Positions 6,404-7,598 of a stretch of 7,598 bases of DNA are shown here, one piece after another. Source of the stretch: Candidatus Solibacter sp. (lineage in GTDB: Bacteria > Acidobacteriota > Terriglobia > Bryobacterales > Bryobacteraceae); contig JADGNT010000221.1 in assembly GCA_017883345.1 (NCBI GenBank), positions 1-7,598 on the forward strand, written 5' to 3'. How positions within the stretch are numbered: position 1 is the first letter of the stretch; each line of letters starts with the position of its first letter. The translations under genes and the position numbers were made by a program. The notes beneath the pieces were generated by a model. The model was not told the origin of the DNA and searched no databases. It worked only from the letters and a program-made list of their open reading frames with translations.

Positions 6404-7306
6404 GTGTCCAATATCGGATTTGTCGGCCTGGGGATCATGGGCGGCCCCATGTGCCGGAACTTGCTGAAGTCCGGCCACAAACTGGTGGTCTATGACGTCG
6501 TTCCCGCGCTCGTGGAGCGCGTGGCCGGGTACGGCGCGTCCCCGGGCGATTCCGCCCGCGGCGTCGCCGAAAGGTCGGAGATCGTCATCACGATGCTCCC
6601 CGACGGGCCCGAAGTGGAACAGGCCGTGCTCGGCCCAGCCGGTGTGCTGGAAGGCGCCCGGCCGGGCTCCACCATCGTTGACATGAGTTCCATCAGCCCG
6701 CTCGTGGCGCAGAAGGTTGGCGCGGCATGCCAGGCCAAGGGCGTGCGGTTTCTCGACGCGCCGGTCAGCGGCGGCGAGCCCAAAGCCGTCGACGGAACCC
6801 TGGCCATTATGGTCGGCGGCGATGAGGCCGTATTCAACGAAATGGCGCCGGTGCTGCGGACCATGGGATCGAGCGTCACGCTGACCGGGCCGGTCGGCGC
6901 GGGCAACGTTACCAAGCTGGCCAACCAGATCATCGTGGCCTGCAACATCGCCGCCATGGGGGAAGCGTTGGTGCTGGCCACACGCGCCGGGCTCGATCCC
7001 AACGTGGTCTTCAACGCCATCAAGGGCGGTCTGGCCGGCAGCACCGTTCTGAACGCCAAGGCGCCCATGGTGATCGGCCGGAATTTCAAACCCGGCTTCC
7101 GCATTCGCCTGCACCAGAAGGACCTTCGCAACGCGCTGCTGGCGGCCGAATCCATGAAGGTCGGGCTGCCGCTCACCAGCACCGTGCAGCAGATGCTGAT
7201 GGCGCTCATGAACCAGGGGAAGGGCGATCTCGACCATTCCGCCATCGTCAACTTCATCGAGCAAATGGCGGGGATTGAAGTCAAGTCGCCGGGAGATCTC
7301 CCTTAG
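6404..7306 (+). CDS. glxR: 2-hydroxy-3-oxopropionate (tartronate semialdehyde) reductase
   Basis: This 300-residue beta-hydroxyacid dehydrogenase is predicted to reduce tartronate semialdehyde to D-glycerate with NAD(P)H in the cytoplasm. The N-terminal Rossmann motif GLGIMGGPM is at 8-16 and D31 ends the second strand (VVYD). IVDMSSISP is at 91-99, the substrate-binding DAPVSGGE at 118-125 and the catalytic lysine K171 lies in GNVTKLANQ. The helical C-terminal domain has FKPGFRIRLHQKDL (228-241) and LDHSA (276-280). These segments match E. coli GlxR/GarR better than 3-hydroxyisobutyrate dehydrogenase, which is the main alternative. Length is normal for the family. It starts with GTG 27 bases after hyi, so the two very likely share a transcript. 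The stop TAG lies inside the 7-base direct repeat that borders the inserted palindromic element, and the last codons are original sequence. Confidence 0.92.
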   Translation: MSNIGFVGLGIMGGPMCRNLLKSGHKLVVYDVVPALVERVAGYGASPGDSARGVAERSEIVITMLPDGPEVEQAVLGPAGVLEGARPGSTIVDMSSISPLVAQKVGAACQAKGVRFLDAPVSGGEPKAVDGTLAIMVGGDEAVFNEMAPVLRTMGSSVTLTGPVGAGNVTKLANQIIVACNIAAMGEALVLATRAGLDPNVVFNAIKGGLAGSTVLNAKAPMVIGRNFKPGFRIRLHQKDLRNALLAAESMKVGLPLTSTVQQMLMALMNQGKGDLDHSAIVNFIEQMAGIEVKSPGDLP

Positions 7307-7307
7307 A
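7301..7307 (+). repeat. Left direct repeat (target-site duplication) of the inserted element
   Basis: CCTTAGA, identical to 7492-7498. It contains the TAG stop of the reductase (7304-7306). Counting the preceding TC, which also matches bases 7490-7491, the direct repeat could be read as 9 bases, so the exact duplication length is ambiguous. Confidence 0.7.
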
Positions 7308-7491
7308 GACCACGCAAAAATAACTTCTCAGCCACCGACGTGGCGCAGACTCTCAGTCTGCCGCGTCCCGACTCCTCGGGACGCGCTTTCGAGCACGCCC
7401 GGCAGGCGTCCCGATGAGTCGGGACGCGCCCGGCACGAGTGCCGGCGCCACGTAGCCCACGCAGCCAATGTGAAGTTATTGTTGCGTGGTC
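7308..7491. mobile_element. 184-base fold-back MITE-like element with terminal inverted repeats
   Basis: The ends 7308-7327 and 7472-7491 are inverted repeats matching at 19 of 20 positions (GACCACGCAA... against ...TTGCGTGGTC), flanked by identical CCTTAGA repeats. Inside, both arms repeat one plan: ACGTGGCGC (7338-7346) opposite GCGCCACGT (7445-7453); a small hairpin (CAGACT/AGTCTG, 7346-7360) opposite another (CCGGCAC/GTGCCGG, 7430-7445); and two nearly identical 9-bp stems GCGTCCCGA/TCGGGACGC with 4-base loops (7363-7384 and 7406-7427). The stems are reverse complements with one mismatch in the loop. It has no plausible coding sequence and so would need a transposase supplied elsewhere. 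It separates two convergent genes and could now act as a bidirectional 3'-end structure. The transposase family is not identifiable from this sequence. Confidence 0.78.
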
Positions 7492-7498
7492 CCTTAGA
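7492..7498 (+). repeat. Right direct repeat (target-site duplication) of the inserted element
   Basis: CCTTAGA, the second copy of 7301-7307. On the minus strand it supplies the TAA stop (7494-7496) of the convergent gene. Each copy therefore serves one of the two genes. Confidence 0.7.
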
Positions 7499-7598
7499 TG
7501 GCTTGCGCCCGCTGGCCGTCCCACGAGTACGTCTTACCGTTGCGGATGGCCAGCACGCCCAGCAGCGTGGGCAGCGTGGAGTAAAAGCCGGTGTCGAT
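7494..7598 (-). CDS. C-terminal end of a probable Gfo/Idh/MocA-family oxidoreductase (partial)
   Basis: Only the last 34 codons are in the window; the gene enters from the right edge and ends at TAA. The tail includes FYSTLPTLLGVLAIRNGKTY and then WDGQRAQAI. A strand-turn such as LAIRNGKTYSWDG is typical of the C-terminus of Gfo/Idh/MocA oxidoreductases from Acidobacteriota and Planctomycetota, where the enzyme often carries a Tat signal. The catalytic and cofactor motifs lie outside the window, so the assignment rests on this short tail alone. It converges on the reductase gene, and the inserted palindromic element fills the space between them. Confidence 0.6.
   Translation of the reverse strand: MDTGFYSTLPTLLGVLAIRNGKTYSWDGQRAQAI

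Noticed and set aside
6386..7284. Two minus-strand open frames over the reductase (292 and 264 codons)
   Set aside because: Both are antisense to a reductase with all catalytic motifs and a consensus ribosome site. Neither translation resembles a known family.
7303..7524. 73-codon minus-strand open frame within the inserted element
   Set aside because: It runs through the hairpins and terminal repeats, has no ribosome site that I can see, and is explained by the palindromic composition.

Overview
This GC-rich window looks like chromosomal DNA from an Acidobacteriota member, probably close to Solibacter/Bryobacteraceae. That is an inference from gene content: a very large Oar-like TonB-dependent receptor with an N-terminal carboxypeptidase-regulatory-like domain and a PLNGR motif, a Tat-exported Gfo/Idh/MocA oxidoreductase, and intergenic spaces full of palindromes. 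No rRNA, tRNA or CRISPR array was seen.

Layout. Bases 1-171 hold a cluster of overlapping hairpins and no gene I can support. On the minus strand lie the oxidoreductase (172-1554) and, upstream of it, the receptor (1735-5184). They are separated by 180 bases that contain a 78-base imperfect palindrome. The receptor has a plausible sigma70-type promoter at 5261-5289. Bases 5311-5526 on the plus strand encode the broken C-terminal tail of a second TonB-dependent receptor. A hairpin follows, then a two-gene plus-strand operon: hydroxypyruvate isomerase (hyi, 5585-6376) and tartronate semialdehyde reductase (glxR-like, 6404-7306). At the right edge is the C-terminal end of a convergent minus-strand gene (7494-7598), probably another Gfo/Idh/MocA oxidoreductase.

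Function. Hyi interconverts hydroxypyruvate and tartronate semialdehyde, and the reductase takes the latter to D-glycerate, so the pair feeds C3 hydroxyacids into glycolysis. The receptor and the exported oxidoreductase suggest uptake and oxidation of a sugar or sugar acid at the cell envelope. The substrate cannot be read from the sequence.

Most notable: (1) a 184-base non-autonomous fold-back element (7308-7491) with near-perfect 20-base terminal inverted repeats, flanked by a 7-base direct repeat CCTTAGA. Removing the element and one repeat copy leaves two convergent genes whose stop codons overlap in TTAG, so the insertion split the pair while each gene kept a stop codon. (2) The receptor-tail relic directly upstream of hyi, with an in-frame stop and a 9-base tandem duplication.
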